The translations under genes were made by a program, and so were the position numbers. The notes under the pieces are model-generated. The model was not told the DNA's origin. It saw only the letters and a list, made by a program, of their open reading frames with translations, and did not search any database. From NCBI RefSeq assembly GCF_003573695.1, contig NW_020621936.1:9176001-9240000 (forward strand): a stretch of 64,000 nt of DNA, given 5' to 3'. Source of the stretch: Papaver somniferum. Its lineage: Eukaryota > Streptophyta > Magnoliopsida > Ranunculales > Papaveraceae. Positions 36,701 to 47,283 of the stretch are shown here, piece by piece (position 1 is the first letter of the stretch; every line of letters starts with the position of its first letter).

Positions 36701-37395
36701 TGTTACCAAAGAGTGGTAAGGGAACTAAAAGCACCACTTCATCTTGGGAACCAAAGTATGATCCTGATCCCACCGTTGAGTTTTGGAATAATTTAGACAA
36801 TCACACATTAGATGCGTCCAAGTTAACACCTTTACTTGATGATCCATGTGAAGAGGATCCGGGCTATATGGATTGGTATAACCAAATTTCTCATCCCTTC
36901 ATTATCAATAAGAAAAGGCAAAAGATATCTGATAAGGGGAAGGCGAGGCCAATCAAGATCACCAACAAGTCTACTTCCGAAGATGTAGTCAAGGCTTTCA
37001 AGGTTATGGTAAGAATGACTTCACTTTATACTGTTTTCATATATTAGTTATGGTAAAAATGTCTTCAACCTCATAGTTATAAGTTGTTCTCAAATGAAAA
37101 ATAGGTTGCCGCGGGTAGGGAGATGTTGAAGAAAATGAAGGCCAAACTTGGTTGCAAAACAACAATGACCGTGGAAGAACAAAAATACCTCATCGACAAG
37201 TGGGATGCAATCATCAACAAAGGAAAAGGACCCGAGGAACCCGAACAAAGGCCTACCACTAAGAGGTCTCGACAAGTTGGTGAAGGTACAAGCCAAGTTG
37301 GTGCTACCGTCCAACCCGGTAATGATGCTTCGGAAGATGAAAACCAAGGTGGAAGAAGAGGTGGTCGTGGAACTAAGAAGAGGGGTCGTGGTTAA
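33743..37395 (+). CDS. PMD (aminotransferase-like plant mobile domain) protein, four exons, about 770 residues
   Basis: Exons: 33743-33903, 34925-36115/6, 36334-37008 and 37105-37395. Junctions 1/2 (AG+G) and 3/4 keep frame with GT..AG. Exon 1 is acidic (EEEEALESEEE). Exon 2 has a charged start with a duplicated VRIERQ, then the PMD core: ERFCPETYTFQLPFGEMSIT, MSWDELYNLYLECLGWG, GTSYLLYTLGRDIFPDTTGN, FAWGMATLAYLLDQL. Exon 3 opens VWIYDHFPIL, as PMD proteins do. Exon 4 is basic and ends GGRRGGRGTKKRGRG. At the 2/3 junction the frame works only if exon 2 ends on CAG at 36116, which leaves TT where GT should be; the canonical GT at 36116 shifts frame by one. So it is either slightly damaged or spliced unusually. 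PMD proteins act in the nucleus, some in transposon repression. Here the gene is transposon cargo. Confidence 0.8.
33960..34850. repeat. array of TTCGGC/GATCGGC ... GCCGAA inverted units in intron 1 of the PMD gene
   Basis: About a dozen units of one plan: (A/G)(T/A)TCGGCTTAT, 15-30 variable bases, then (T/C/A)GCCGAAT. Some are near copies (34481-34522 and 34691-34732 share GATTCGGCTTATTCGACGG). Others share GTATTAGTTTTGTGCCGAAT. Each unit can pair TCGGC with GCCGA, so the intron RNA could fold as a row of short hairpins. The units stop short of both splice sites. Confidence 0.85.
36138..36227. repeat. two TTCGGCTTAT...AAGCCGAA units in intron 2 of the PMD gene
   Basis: TTCGGCTTATAACC ... 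TTAAGCCGAA (36143-36176) and TTCGGCTTATAATA ... TATAAGCCGAA (36193-36226). Same unit type as in intron 1; none lies in the exons. Confidence 0.8.
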
Positions 37396-37563
37396 ATGCC
37401 CTTTTATGTACACTTTTATGGTACACTTTTTCTTAAGTTTTAAGTACACTTTTATGGTATTGCAAACACCTTTGCTTTAAGGTGCTGAACTTTGTTTTTA
37501 ATGGTGCTGGGATTGGGTTATGGACACCGTCAATTTCATGTTTTAATGAATAGCTTAACAGTT

Positions 37564-38128
37564 ATGTGCCGAATTTACAGAGTTCGGCTTATCCTCTAAT
37601 GTTAGTTACACGCCGAATCATTTGTCCTTCAGGTTCGGCGCATTCGATAATCACATTATGTGCCGAACTATGAACATTTACAGGTTTCGGCTTATACGAT
37701 ATCCTCAATATGTGCCGAACCGCGAACAATATTTTAACCCAAAAATTAACAAATTCATGTTCGGCTCAGACGATAATCATATTATGTGCCGAACCTTGAA
37801 CATAAGAGGTTTCGGCTGATACGATATTCTCCATATGTGCCGAACCAGTAACAATATTTCAACCCAGAAATTAAAAAATTATGTTCGGCACATACGAATT
37901 TGGATATGTAAGCCGAATTAGTAATGATTCTATTCCGGGCTATTCAGGATGTTGTTCGGCTTACTATGAAACTTTCATATAAGCCGAACTAGTGTCTAGA
38001 AAAAGGGTGGGAATTGGAAATTATAGGTTCGGCCATGCAGTAAACAGATTCAGTAAGCCGAACCGTTCATCAATTGGTAGATTCGGCTCATAGATGTGAG
38101 CCGAACGTCAACCTGTTTCGCCGAACCA
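37564..38128. repeat. 3' flanking array of TTCGGC...GCCGAA units
   Basis: Nine or ten units between the PMD stop codon and the right TIR, e.g. GTTCGGCGCATTCGATAATC...ATGTGCCGAAC (37632-37669) and GGTTTCGGCTTATACGATAT...ATGTGCCGAACC (37683-37721). Spacing is 40-80 bp. Orientation is symmetric because each unit is itself an inverted repeat. Confidence 0.85.
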
Positions 38129-38326
38129 TGATTCATAATCTAAGAAATCAGCCATTTGGGAATCATTGGTGTAGTTGATGTGTATTTTCCTAGGTTTTTT
38201 AGATGATATATGACCCTCCTCATCCTCCATTGAATCAAGAAATATAATTTTCTCACTTTCTCCTTCTCTTTCTCTCCTTCTTAACCAAACCAAAACTTTG
38301 ATTTTTTTTTTCCTCATATTTTTCAT
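38108..38326 (-). CDS. small ORF near the right TIR, possible gene remnant
   Basis: 72 codons reading inward from the right TIR side: a basic start (MRKKKIKVLVWLRRREREGE) then MEDEEGHISSKKPRKIHINY. Its end runs into the TTCGGC array. It could be the 5' stub of a second gene of the element, such as a lost transposase gene, or chance. No family is recognised. Confidence 0.25.
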   Translation of the reverse strand: MKNMRKKKIKVLVWLRRREREGESEKIIFLDSMEDEEGHISSKKPRKIHINYTNDSQMADFLDYESWFGETG

Positions 38327-38496
38327 CTAAACAACTCTTATAATTCTGAAAATTATCTTAATCTCTAAATAAAATATTTAATCACTAATCAAGATTATTA
38401 ACACTAATTCGTAAAGGGCAGATTTGCCATTAAAAAAAATTTGGGTTAAGGGGTTATCTGATTTTGCTATTCAACAACCTTTTTTGTCTTCATTCA

Positions 38497-38537
38497 GTAT
38501 GCCTTGAAAGATTTTGGTATGCCCAAAATTATGGTTC
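38497..38537 (-). repeat. right TIR (41 bp)
   Basis: Reverse complement of the left TIR with five differences. It ends at GTTC, followed by the ATAGGTTT duplication (38538-38545). Confidence 0.88.
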
Positions 38538-38545
38538 ATAGGTTT

Positions 38546-39490
38546 CCCATCATTATCTTCATGGGATTAAAATTAGATAGCGAACTTGAGGGAAATTAAT
38601 CTTTTGGTGATTTGCTGCAACTGATCTCCAAATTTCTGCCTTTTGAGATTTTATTATTATATTTTCGAGATTATTTTTATCGAATGTTATTATATGAATA
38701 AAAGGTACTTTGGCGAGGATTCTAAACTGGGATTGGTCTCCAGATAATCATTCTTTTAGTCATGTTCTGTTGACAGCTAGGACAAAGAGGTGAGTTATTC
38801 TCCTATTATGTATGATTTTTTTTTCTTTTCTTTGAGACATATTTACAAACTGTAATGATTGTTTTTTAGGTGCAATTATCAAAAGAGAGTCAAGTGATGC
38901 AGGTACCGATGAGAAAAACCTTGAAAAATAAATAAGAACGAATAACCCTTAAAGCAAGAAAATACTAGGTTGTACTGAATTCCTGATGGCAGTGGAGAAA
39001 GGATTGCTCTGGATATTATTCCCTACTATGTTGAAAACTATTAAAACTTGCTCAAAGCAAGCACCCAAAATAGGAAATAGGTTACATCTTAGCCTTACAC
39101 TGTTGGTATTTTGTGTAGATTGTTCAGTTGAAAATTTTACTGAATTTTGATTGTATAGACTGCTTAATGACACTGAATATGTTGATATACGAGTACATGT
39201 ATTTTCATGTGTGCCAGGTAGAACATTGAAGGAATGCATGAATATGGTATTATTGTATTTCTTTCAAATGTTGAATGGTTAGAACCAAGTTTTTTAGACA
39301 TATTGGAACCGGAAAAGAATAATTGAAGTGGTGTGTGCCATGCAGGAACTGCATCTTGATGATTTAACGACTCATGAACTTCAACTAGATGATACATATG
39401 AAACATATGAGATACTTGGTCATGCAGCTTCTTCCTTCATTTAACTGAGCTTCGATTCGTCTTCATTATCACGACTAATGGATCTCATAT
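38546..39490. other. Helitron copy 2 resumes: exon-like fragment, otherwise AT-rich
   Basis: 38704-38790 reads GTLARILNWDWSPDNHSFSH then VLLTARTKR and meets a GTGAGT-like donor; 38870-38900 is another short bounded piece. Source gene not recognised. The rest shows nothing. Confidence 0.3.
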
Positions 39491-39860
39491 ACTTAATGTA
39501 TGTATATTATGTGGTCTGTTTGAGGAAGATACCATCCAAATCTTCGTACAATGCTCCTCTATTTGCTCCATTTGGCCTTACTTTAGGAATGCTGCCAGAA
39601 AGACAAACGTAGTTTCTAATTCTTTCATAGGTTTACTCTCAATTTGGAATACTGCAGGTCTATCCACTTTGACTGCATTGTGGAAGATGTTGTCATTGTG
39701 GTCTCTCATCTTGTTAAACATGAATGAGACGGACATTAATCAACAAACTCTATATAACATGCATAATCGAATCTTATGTACAAGCATTAATTATCTGGCA
39801 AGGCTTGGCAAAGGGACTACAAAAAGCAATCCATTTTGAGAGAAATGACTCTGTTTAACT
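39491..39860 (+). mobile_element. LINE fragment: zf-RVT (reverse-transcriptase zinc-binding) tail
   Basis: A frame reads CILCGLFEEDTIQIFVQCSS then ICSIWPYFRNAARK, the pattern of the zf-RVT region that follows plant LINE reverse transcriptases (CxxCG...E....F..C....W). The usual His before FxxC is not kept, and no RT precedes it. A short dead LINE piece inside Helitron copy 2. Confidence 0.55.
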
Positions 39861-40111
39861 AACTTAGAAGTAAGTTACTATAGCTAAATACTTCATACTT
39901 CGGATTTTTATTTTTATTTTTATTTGTTGTACGTCCTAGCTCGAGTCTGTGTTTTTCACCCCAAAAAATATGTCTTCAGTTTCATGTATATTTCCTGAGT
40001 TTTACATTTTACCAGAAGAATGTAACCATCTGAGTTAGTGGGATCCCGCAGCTGGGCCTTCTGGGAACCCCTCAGTGTTTAAACTAACCCAGTGATTTAT
40101 GTGCACGCGTA

Positions 40112-40183
40112 TGAATCTGGGGCGCAAGGATAGCGCGTCCGAATCTATGTCAGAAGGTTGCGTGTTCGAATCATGTCAGGTTC
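40112..40183 (+). tRNA. tRNA-Trp-like segment with anticodon CTA, probable pseudogene
   Basis: 72 nt, the usual length of plant tRNA-Trp. The acceptor GAATCTG/CAGGTTC is fully paired; D arm GCGC/GCGC; variable and T parts AGGTTGCGTGTTCGAATC. The anticodon stem TCCGA/TCAGA has one mismatch, and the loop ATCTATG gives CTA (40144-40146) where Trp has CCA. Much of the rest is as in plant tRNA-Trp genes. The T arm and 3' tail (GTTCGAATCA.GTCAGGTT....CTTTAAC) are repeated once just downstream (40164-40240). Confidence 0.55.
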
Positions 40184-40240
40184 ACTGCCTGGCTTTAACA
40201 AAGTGTTCGAATCACGTCAGGTTTAGTGTCTTGCTTTAAC

Positions 40241-43200
40241 TGAAATTAGATACCGGAGTCTGGAGTTGGGACAAATTTGAACTATTTGGTTATATCGAGT
40301 TATAATAATATTCTCAAAATATACAGTAAAGCTTAAATATAACCGGAAGAGGAAACAAGGTACTTTTCGTCATCAATCGATTCTTTTGAAAATACTAAAT
40401 TAGCTATACCAGGTATTAAACTACTTTGTACCTATTTTTGGCAAGTCTTGAGTTGTTATTGCAACCGACAATTATGTCGTTCTTGAAAGTTGGAATGTTT
40501 TAGAGTGTGTGGCATTTTCTGTACTTCTAAAAGATGAGAAATTAGACAGTTCAGGCATATTGGTTGTTTTGTCCCATCTTATAATATCTTTATATATTCT
40601 ATATTTCTTTATGTGAAATTTTATTAATCTTATCCTTTTTGTGTGGACCAAATGAACTACCTTTATGGTTTCTTTACCCATGGTAAGAAATTTTAATATC
40701 ATTGTTAGAGATAGCATTGAGTAGGGTGAAGGTTTTCTGCAATTGATACAATTTTAGTAGTAATGCTGGAAAGTTGTTATACTTAAACCTTTTTTTTATA
40801 CTATACACTATTGTTTAGCTAAACTCCAAAACAATGAGCGAGTAATAATGATAAATTGAATGGAAAGTTTAGGTGGAAAGATGAATTTGCTGATCAGAAC
40901 GTAATATTTGAAGAAGAGGAAAAATACAAAAATTGTAATCATTCAAGTAATTGCCATGTTTGACTTTAAACCGTTCTTTTTATGACCTATTTTATGCAAG
41001 ACACGTACACATGATATATATATTTTATATAATTTCCTTACAAGATCTGTCTAAGCGAGCCGGCTTTGAAAACATGCATTCTAAGATGCCTTTGTATTTT
41101 ATGGAAAATCATGCAGAACATATATCTCAAATGGAGCTATTCAATTGTCTTTTTTGAGTTTGATGATACTCATTGATTTATATTTTAAGTACACATAGTA
41201 ATTCTTTCTCTTTATAGTCCAGGGTATATGATTTGTTGTTCCATCAACATGGAAAATGGAGTACTAATTGACTGATTATGAAAAAAAATTGGTTGTCTTT
41301 CGATTAGTCAGTGTCACTATTTATGGAAGATGAGTTAGAAACTGACCAAGTTTTTCTAATTTGAATAGTCACTACATCAGATACCCATGCTCAATTACAG
41401 TTATACTCGAACAAAATTCTCACTAATGTGTTGGATTATTTATGCTTTTCTGACTGAACTCTGTTTCCACATTTTCGGCTTAGTGAATTTTGAGATACTT
41501 TCTTCCATTCTTTGATACGACCATGTTTATTAAGCCGATTTGTACTGTACATTGCAAGAATTGCTTAATAATGTTTTGGATATATGAAACCATGAAGATA
41601 TTTATGAAAGGTAAGGAAATGTGTAGGGGGAATGCACGAATGAAAATTCACCAGTTAACATGTGTTTCAGCATGAAACTGTATGTGCATACATTTTTTTC
41701 CCAACTAAAAGATACTTTTTTTCATAAGGTTATGGTATGTTAAACTTCCAGACCAATTTGCTACTTCTACGGGTAACTTTTACGTTGACGCTTCTTCGAG
41801 TATTGTGATTTGTTTATCCTTACCTCTAATGGACATGCTAGACAACCGAAAGATAGCACATAATCAGTGCGGTAGATGCAATCCCGGATTATGTGCAGTA
41901 GATGCAATCCCTTCATGAACTGAAGATATAGTTTATAAGTCTTACCGCTCAACATATTCTTCGACACATTCAATGCCTTCTTGATGCAATGCTCTCGAAA
42001 CTCAAAATTTACAGGTTACTTTTGTATGAGTACGTAGTATTAAATGGTATTAGATGGTACGTCTATAATTTATACGAATTTAACTCTTTTCTAAGATGCC
42101 TTCTTTTATGAGTAAGTACAAAAATAGGAACATAGCAAGTTAGTTGTATATATTGCTAAGAAAGCCAGAATTCGTAATTTAAACTTTTGTAATTTGTGAT
42201 GAATTAGATGGGACCATGCTCTTTATTATGCTATAATTTTGGGCAGCATATAGCTTCTTTGATCAAAGACATGAATAGCTTAATATAGTCTTACTTTTAA
42301 CGTGAATACGTCGCATTGGGTTGTCAACACTTCTCATTCGAAACCACATAATTTATCAATGACGAGAAAGAAAAACTCTCTGTAGACCTTTGTCTGGAGA
42401 ATTGAGTTTTGTCTACCAAATTGGTGTTTTACAATTGAGTTAAAACATAAACTGTTGAGATAAAAAAAAACTTTTAAATACACTTTATTTTTGTTTTGTA
42501 AGATGCGATAATAAACAGAGCATCCATTTGAAGTATTAAGAAAATCAGGTTATACGATACGATATCTAATTAAGAGATAAAGAACAAAGAAGTAGATATT
42601 GAATTTTAATAATTATATGGATTTCAAGCATTATATGCAGGTTGTGATTACAAAGATATTGTATGTAATCTAGCGACACAATATTTAATTCCACCAAAGC
42701 AACATAAACATATAAGGAGAACATATCACACAAGAGTGGAATAAGAATGCAACCAAAGTGTTCATAGATCTAGACAACTCCATAAAAATACAATATTATA
42801 AATATACACTAAAAGGAAAGAAAATGTAAAAAAAAAATCACACTAATGCCCAATTCAAAGTCCCATTTTACAGTGTTTCGTCCATGGTTTTACAAAAAAG
42901 AAAAAAAGTACTCAAGAAATTGGACTAGAAAATGAAGATGCATAATTTCTAAGATTAAGGGTATAGGTATATAATATACTGAAGGTTGAAAGAGATCTGG
43001 GATTATTCTTATTATTTTTGCATTAACTTGAAAAGGATCTGGGAAAGAAATCAAGGAACATAGGCTAATAGTTATTCAAGAGATGGAGAAGGTACATGCA
43101 AGGGAATATATGAACGAAAATATTTAGAGTGAAAAATGGAATTCAATTATACAAGTATAGGGCGATTCTTTTATATAAAAGTTTGGACCAACAATACTGT

Positions 43201-46200
43201 TAGGAAAGCTAACAAGGTAGTTGATATTAATTACGCATCTGGGCGACAATTTTTCATTAAATTGGGTGCGAGATATGGATCGTAGAAGTATTGATGAGAG
43301 TAAGAGATTACAAAGAGAATGTGAAATGCAACTCAAAGATCTGATTATTTTTTTCAAGAAATCATGGTTTTAGATTTGTAGCTTAATTTCATTAATTGTA
43401 GCAACCACAGTCGTACTCACCTATATTATTAATTTGTTTATAAATTAAAATTGAAATTATTTGTAACTCAAGATTGTTATAAAGATAACAAATAGTGCAG
43501 ATTAAAATTTATCGTTTCCTGTTTTCTCGACTAGCAAATGAGTATTTTCCTATTTTTGGAGTACACAAACTTTTTTCGGAATTTTTGATGACATAAGTTT
43601 AAGATCTATCATGAATTTATGGACATTACAAACTTTAATAATCAATCATAAAATATTTCTGATGATCAACATGAATTCATATCAACCAGAAAAAGATCGT
43701 TTAACGAAAGAAATCATGGAAAGATTTCTATAGTTAAATTGTTGAATTGTATTTGTGTGCATGATTCGATTCCAAAAATGTTGAAACCAACGTATGATTT
43801 TTTCTTTTTAAATCTTGAATAATTTTAAATAATCTGAATGGTGGAACAACTTCACAATTTTGTTTGAGCCAAACTTATAAATGAAAAGACCGATACATTT
43901 ATCTTTTAAACACTAAAAAAAATGTACGACACATGGTCCATGTTGTCGGAGGAAACCAAACCTCCCTATATGAGAGAGAAAAATGTATTAAAGAATATCC
44001 AAAGTCACGTGATGATATTATGGTTTTTGATAAAGGTCGATATCTAATTGATCACCGTCATGATGATGGAAAGGAACAACAACCTGTAATTGACATAAAA
44101 TAAACAAGATATATGTTACTCATTACAACTGAAATTGTCATGAATGCTTAATTTCCACACTAATGTGGATGTTTCCTTCTATTGTCACATGTTAATGACT
44201 GTTCCGCATCCATTTACAGTTACTATAAGTCAAGCATAACACAATATTTGTACGATGCTTAAAAGAAAATATCAAGACGCGAGAAAGACGATTTATGTGA
44301 TATACTAAGATATACCAAGTATCATGAATTACATCAGTTAACAAGTAATTGTATTGTTGGTGGATACACATACGGCATACTTGGATGTTAAGGAATCCAA
44401 CATTATTCTCATTGGAAAATTTCTCCTAATATGCGGGCAGTGTAAGGTTGCATTTCTCCTGGGTTCTTATCCATTTAATAAAAAGGCAACACGCGGTAAT
44501 GGTTCCATTATAATTTTGGATTGATTAACGTCGGCGTAACTGGAGGTATAATTTTGATAGATACAATGATCTTTTAATATCCTAAACTATCTATGATTGC
44601 TTGATGAAACAATATTTATAATTATACTACGACATTAAATGTTCGTCAAATATATTTTAGAAGTTAATACATGATTGGATAATTGATTATGGTGATTTTC
44701 AATTCTTAGATAAAATTCTACACGCTTTTGCAATTTATGAGTTTTTTTTTATCCAAACGTAAAAGGAAACATGTAAAGGTGAGAGGTTGAGTTTGGTTTC
44801 ATATAATCAAATATGTTATTCGGATAAATTTTGAGATACCTTAATTTTTCATGATTCTTGAATTGAATTTTTATTTGAATGTAATATTTACTTGAGAATC
44901 ACTAGATTCAATTATAGAAATTAATAAATGACTAAAAAAATTTAATAAACAAAAGGCAACATGTAAAGATAAAAAGTCGAGTTGGGTTCTATATAAACAT
45001 TTTATGGATACCTTAATTCTTCACTATTTGTGAGTTGAATTTTTATTTGAATTTAAATAGTGTACTTACTTTCACTAGATTCAATTTTATCTTTTTCCAA
45101 GGAAGAGAGAACCATGTCATATTGTTGATCATGTTTCTCATGATTTTATTGATCGATATGGGTAGATGAAAGTGGTGACACAGATTATGTTTTGGTGATT
45201 TTGTGAATGTGTGTAGTTACCGGTTTAGTAAAAATATGACAACTGAAAATGGGGATGAACATCTCATTTTTATGTGTTAGTTAATGAACTACTTTATGGA
45301 TTCTTATGATCATGTAATCCAAACATGTACATTGTTTTACATTGTTACCGCTATTAGTAGATACACGAATGAATTCTAGAAGCTTCATTAAACATTAGAG
45401 ACTTGATACAATTTCAAGAGAATTTATCAACGTCCAACTGCTCGGAAAATTTGTAGCAATCAAATTGGTTACATATATTAAATTAGATGATTAAAAAAAA
45501 AAAAGTAACAACGTATTAGAATCTTATATGCTAAAAAATACTGTTTACCAAATTGAGCAGGCTTATACCATTTTTTTTCACCAAATTGATGCTTTAGTAT
45601 TACGTTGTTTACATTTGTTAAGTAAAACATACTATACTTTCAAAGTAAATTACCAACCATTTAATCTTTCATGGAGTTGACCTAATTTGAGCATTTATGT
45701 TTTATATCATTCTCTAAATAAAGTGAAATATGTTTGGTAGAGAAAAATGACATCTCATTTGTTGCTCTCTCATCGTTATCATCATTACATTCTAAACTAA
45801 ACTAAGTTGCTTTCCGAATACTATTCCTATTTTCACTAGGATCATCCGATTATGACGTGTCGGTCACTGTGACTCCGTTATCCCCGGATTTGGGCATGTG
45901 TAAATTTATGTCGTGGTTTTAGCAGTCAAAAATATATATGCTACTACTTTCTGTTCTGGACACTTACTTCTTCTTGAATTCATTGACTCATACCTCCAGA
46001 TTGATCAATACTTTAGAGGCATTGGTAGTTGCCGATGCAAGTGCACCTATTGCATGGTATAATGGTCTGTTAGGTAACAAAAATATAAAATTGTCAGCAC
46101 ATGTCTTCGTTAACTAGAAATGGACCACTAACCTCTAAACTCGCTTGTAAACGTTCCAGTAATGATAACAACTATTGGAGTATTAATAAAAACTGACACT

Positions 46201-46210
46201 AACATGGGAG
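40241..46210. other. Helitron copy 2: AT-rich 3' half, no gene seen
   Basis: About 6 kb of AT-rich DNA with no frame above 82 codons resembling a protein. A degenerate direct repeat lies at about 44752-44934 and 44945-45090 (both contain AACATGTAAAG, then TTGAATTTTTATTTGAAT and a CACTAGATTCAATT tail). A short tandem (GTAGATGCAATCCC twice) lies near 41872-41912. Confidence 0.5.
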
Positions 46211-46246
46211 GTTGAGCCGGGGCCGTAAGGCCCCGGTGATGCCTAG
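46211..46246 (+). repeat. Helitron 3' terminal hairpin and CTAG, copy 2
   Basis: Perfect 8-bp stem CCGGGGCC/GGCCCCGG with loop GTAA at 46217-46236, then TGATGC and CTAG. The next base is T, so the outer target is A (13075) and T (46247). Confidence 0.8.
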
Positions 46247-47278
46247 TTTTGAATAATAAGATAAAGAGCAGTGTTGTCCCGCGCAGCTGAGCGGGACTGC
46301 CCAATGAGCAACCAGCGTATAAAGCGTTCGATTATTTTGCCAACCGTTGGATCAACATAAGTTTAGCTTTTCCAATAGAATACAGCTAGCATATTTTATT
46401 ATTATTAGTTGGTCCTTTTCAGTTTTTTGCTTCACATTATGTCCTTTGTCCTCTGTCTCTATCTATTAGAGCTTCATTTTCTTTTCGATTCCATGGATTC
46501 CGATAATCTTACGGAAACTCCATCTGTCTACGGAACTAGCGGAGTAGAGATTAAAGTGATGACCTATTTGATTTGATGAATTTTGATTTGGATCTAATCA
46601 TTCTGATCTGATTTAATTTGAAATTGTATTGATAAAAGCAAGATGGGAGAAATGAAATGGTAACTGGTTACCGGAAGGAGGATAAACAGATGAACAGGAA
46701 TGGTATGATGAAAACTCTTAAGTTTCCCATACAGGTAGAACACCTAAAGTATTGGATGGAAAATTCGCTCATTACAATCTTTTTATTTATTTCATTCATT
46801 GTAATTGTAATTTTCTTTTTATATGAGATTTTGTATGGGCCCTCTCTCTCTCTTTCTCCATGACTCTATCTGATTACTTAAAATTTGGGATCTCGGTTTT
46901 GCAGGATGAATGTGGGTATTTTCATAAAAACAATAGTAATGGTCGGATAAAATAAAATTAGTCCATATACAAGAATGCTAAGAATGAATTCGTTTGGTTT
47001 TATGGACGATTATTTGCTGGATTCTCCATTCTTCTTATGGACACAAGTCATCAAGTAGAGTTAGTAGTTCCATTATGCTATATCCTCATCATCAGTATCA
47101 AGTAGGGACTATCGGTTCTCCGTAAAAAAACAAAAATTTGACACAGTTATTCTCTGTATACCATTGATTCTTTTGTTGAGTTCAAAAATTAAGGACAGTG
47201 TATGAAAACCAAAACCATAATACTTTAAGCAAAAACTTTTAACTTAAAAAAAAGACATGAATCACAAATGGGATTTGT
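46247..47278. other. original part of host intron 2, unassigned
   Basis: A GC-rich patch with a possible hairpin (GTCCCGC...GCGGGAC, 46277-46300) and, on the + strand, a short ATG frame at 46493 (MDSDNLTETPSVYGTSGVE) and CT/GA microsatellite-like runs near 46840. No gene is supported. Confidence 0.35.
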
Positions 47279-47283
47279 GTTAC

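Larger units (their letters stand above)
33420..38537. mobile_element. TIR DNA transposon carrying a four-exon PMD gene (5,118 bp)
   Basis: Inverted termini of 41 bp (33420-33460 and 38497-38537) match at 36 of 41 positions; they start GAAC and share TAATTTTGGGCAT and CTTTCAAGGCATAC. An 8-bp duplication ATAGGTTT flanks both. Eight bases fits hAT, and a PMD cargo recalls Mutator-like elements (usually 9 bp), so the superfamily is open. No transposase frame is visible. Contents: the PMD gene at 33743-37395 and a dense set of TTCGGC...GCCGAA units. It sits inside Helitron copy 2 and is therefore younger than it. Confidence 0.85.
27822..46246 (+). mobile_element. Helitron copy 2 (18.4 kb with a nested 5.1 kb TIR element)
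   Basis: Starts TCACTGTTATAAAAA directly after the CTAG of copy 1 and ends CTAG at 46243-46246 followed by T. The 3' hairpin CCGGGGCC-GTAA-GGCCCCGG (46217-46236) is perfect. Removing the nested element and its 8-bp duplication leaves about 13.3 kb, close to copy 1. Cargo: a short-chain-dehydrogenase exon, tRNA-Lys-like and tRNA-Trp-like segments, a LINE fragment and other exon-like pieces. No Rep or helicase is visible. Confidence 0.72.
13008..47283 (-). other. second coding intron of the host gene, expanded by about 33 kb
   Basis: The donor GTAAC (plus 47279-47283) and acceptor CTCAG (plus 13008-13012) bound 34,276 bp. Without the Helitron block the intron would be about 1.1 kb. Phases match across it (one base from exon 2, two from exon 3), which is the main reason to believe that the exons on either side belong to one gene. 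Confidence 0.75.

Noticed and set aside
37090..37449. Minus-strand frame of 119 codons
   Set aside because: Antisense shadow of PMD exon 4.
40112..40183. Functional amber suppressor tRNA
   Set aside because: The anticodon stem has a mismatch and the gene lies in decayed transposon DNA; a pseudogene is far more likely.
46216..46240. GC-rich perfect hairpin read as a transcription terminator
   Set aside because: Plant nuclear DNA does not use such terminators, there is no T-run, and the same hairpin followed by CTAG recurs at 27791-27821, which fits Helitron ends.
46657..46863. + strand 68-codon frame as a small gene
   Set aside because: Lies within the host intron, composition is AT-driven, hydrophobic end encoded by a T-rich run.
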